Assembly (NCBI RefSeq): GCF_040629175.1
Contig: NZ_JBEXUX010000052.1
Coordinates: forward strand, 1 to 64,000
Length of the DNA: 64,000 nucleotides
DNA from: Embleya sp040629175
GTDB taxonomy: Bacteria > Actinomycetota > Actinomycetes > Streptomycetales > Streptomycetaceae
Direction of reading: 5' to 3'
The notes beneath the pieces are model-generated. The model had not been told where the DNA came from, did no database searches, and saw only the letters and a program-made list of their open reading frames with translations. The translations under genes and the position numbers were made by a program. Positions 63,029 to 64,000 of this stretch are shown piece after piece. The first letter of the stretch is position 1; every line of letters begins with the position of its first letter.

Positions 63029-64000
63029 GCCGCACCCCCGAAGCTGTCGGAGGACCGGCCGTAGTCGCGCACCATCGCGTCGATCGCGTCGTCGGAGACG
63101 AACGCCGCCCGCACCCGCACCGGTTCGGGCTGCGTCTCCCGCTTCACGTAGCCCACCCCCGCGCCGATCTCCGGATCGGGCGAGATCAGGTCGGCCGCCG
63201 CACCCCGCTCCCGCGCGCCGTTGCCCAAGACCATGTCCACCTGGTTCGGCTCGTCCAGGCGCAGCGCGATCCGGTCCGGGAACAGGTTGCGGATGTTCAT
63301 CACCTCCTTGCGCGGGTCCTGCAACGCCCCGATCACGCAGAACCCGACGGACCGGCCCTGACTGGTCAAGGTCGCGATCGCGGCGTCCGCCCGCTTCCGC
63401 AGGTCCCGATCGGGTTGATACGCCGTCAGGAACGCCAGCTCGTCCACGATCACCACGACGAACGGGCAGGACGCCGAGGGTTCGTGCTTGCGGACCCTGC
63501 CCGCGAAGGTCTGCGCCCGCGTGTTCATCTCGACCGCGGCGGCTTCCAGCAGCTCGACCATCGCGACCGGCTCACAGGCGTACCGCCGGAACAGCGAACG
63601 ACCGTAGGACAGTTCCATGCGCTTGGGGTCGCACGCCCACAATTGCACAATGCCCACCCGGGCCGCCGGCAGCAGCGCCCGCACGACGCCCCACAGCACC
63701 GAGCCCTTCCCCGCACCGGTCACACCCGCGACCAGGATGTGAGTGCCGTGCAGCCGCAGCCGCCACGGCGACCCGTCGTCGCACCGCCCGATCTCCGCCG
63801 AGGCGAACTCCGGCCGCCACGGGTCCTCCCTCTCGACCCCCGGCTTCCCGAACCTGACCGCGGCCAGCCCTGCCGCGCGCTTGACGACGTCGCCCAACCC
63901 GGGCATCGGGGGCGCCTCGAACGACTCGGCCAGCGGGTCGGCGAACCAGGCCCGCAGGACGACCACCCCGCGCCCGGGGGACGACGCCTCGACCCGGAAG
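63025..64000 (-). CDS. FtsK/TraB-type DNA translocase (5' end outside window)
   Basis: C-terminal 324 residues or so of an FtsK/SpoIIIE-family translocase like TraSA/TraB, which moves double-stranded DNA between mycelia. Walker A is GVTGAGKGSVLWG, Walker B PFVVVIVDELAFL, and the FtsK motif ATLTSQGRSVGFCVIGALQDP follows, then NIRNLFPDRIALRLDEPNQVDMVLG. The frame stays open to base 64000. Because the ATP-binding motifs are complete, the protein is probably intact. It starts the tra-unknown-rep-xis-int operon of the element. Confidence 0.9.
   Translation of the reverse strand, partial: FRVEASSPGRGVVVLRAWFADPLAESFEAPPMPGLGDVVKRAAGLAAVRFGKPGVEREDPWRPEFASAEIGRCDDGSPWRLRLHGTHILVAGVTGAGKGSVLWGVVRALLPAARVGIVQLWACDPKRMELSYGRSLFRRYACEPVAMVELLEAAAVEMNTRAQTFAGRVRKHEPSASCPFVVVIVDELAFLTAYQPDRDLRKRADAAIATLTSQGRSVGFCVIGALQDPRKEVMNIRNLFPDRIALRLDEPNQVDMVLGNGARERGAAADLISPDPEIGAGVGYVKRETQPEPVRVRAAFVSDDAIDAMVRDYGRSSDSFGGAA

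Larger units (their letters stand above)
59260..64000. mobile_element. Actinomycete integrative and conjugative element (partial, left end)
   Basis: The order tra (FtsK/TraB-like), unknown, rep (RepSA-like), xis, int, tRNA-Arg, with 4-base overlaps between successive genes, is the core module of AICEs such as pSAM2. The left end is the tRNA-Arg 3' end; the right end lies beyond the window. The 3' part of the tRNA should be duplicated as attR at the other end, which cannot be checked here. Confidence 0.88.

Overview
The window is high-GC chromosomal DNA from an actinomycete, most probably a member of the Streptomycetales. The evidence is the codon use (strong G/C third positions, many GTG and TTG starts), a complete conservon (cvn) operon, a Rho factor with a long charged insert, and a MurA carrying Asp in place of the catalytic Cys. 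From memory, the gene order hom-thrC-thrB-rho-rpmE-prfA-prmC-tsaC-PTP-glyA-wecA-like-atp operon is the conserved Streptomyces core order. The genus cannot be fixed from this window.

Left part (1-17.4 kb). Two short gene remnants at the edge are followed by an AI-2E-type permease, an ABC ATPase/permease pair ending in a strong terminator, and the four-gene conservon cvnA-D (4199-7583). Next come three flavoproteins: an FMO/BVMO-like enzyme and a Tat-exported amine-oxidase-fold protein in one operon, and a divergent PHBH/GGR-type oxidoreductase. The mismatch endonuclease nucS follows, then a small conserved unknown, an acyl-CoA ligase coupled to an aldehyde dehydrogenase that has lost its catalytic-Cys region by an in-frame internal deletion, a small membrane protein and a small zinc-ligand protein.

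Middle (17.4-32.6 kb). This region holds a tandem-fused 3-hydroxyacyl-CoA dehydrogenase, an LLM flavin oxidoreductase, a membrane-anchored ATPase-like protein with an Arg-type P-loop, a secreted GSDH-PKD-LamG protein, a B12-dependent acyl-CoA mutase of the MeaA/Ecm type, a STAS protein, a 3-hydroxybutyryl-CoA dehydrogenase, murA and a PduO-type ATP:cob(I)alamin adenosyltransferase. The mutase, the dehydrogenases and the adenosyltransferase suggest C4-C5 acyl-CoA metabolism, with the cofactor made nearby.

Right-centre (32.6-59.2 kb, almost all on the minus strand). The F-type ATP synthase operon is complete (atpI-like, small AtpZ-like, atpBEFHAGDC) and is followed by a DUF2550 gene. Upstream of it lie a WecA/MraY-type transferase, glyA, a low-molecular-weight phosphatase, tsaC, prmC, prfA, rpmE, rho, the threonine genes thrB-thrC-hom, lysA, argS and an orphan response regulator. 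A tRNA-Arg(CCG) gene lies at 59188-59259.

Right edge (59.3-64 kb). An actinomycete integrative and conjugative element (AICE, pSAM2-like) is inserted at the 3' end of the tRNA-Arg: integrase, excisionase, rolling-circle-type Rep, an unknown ORF and an FtsK/TraB-type translocase cut by the window edge. It is the only clear mobile element; its far end lies outside the window. I saw no CRISPR array, rRNA or insertion sequence. Several housekeeping genes (nucS, murA, pduO, argS, the response regulator) have a TAnnnT -10 box 6-7 bases before the start codon and no Shine-Dalgarno sequence, which points to leaderless mRNAs.
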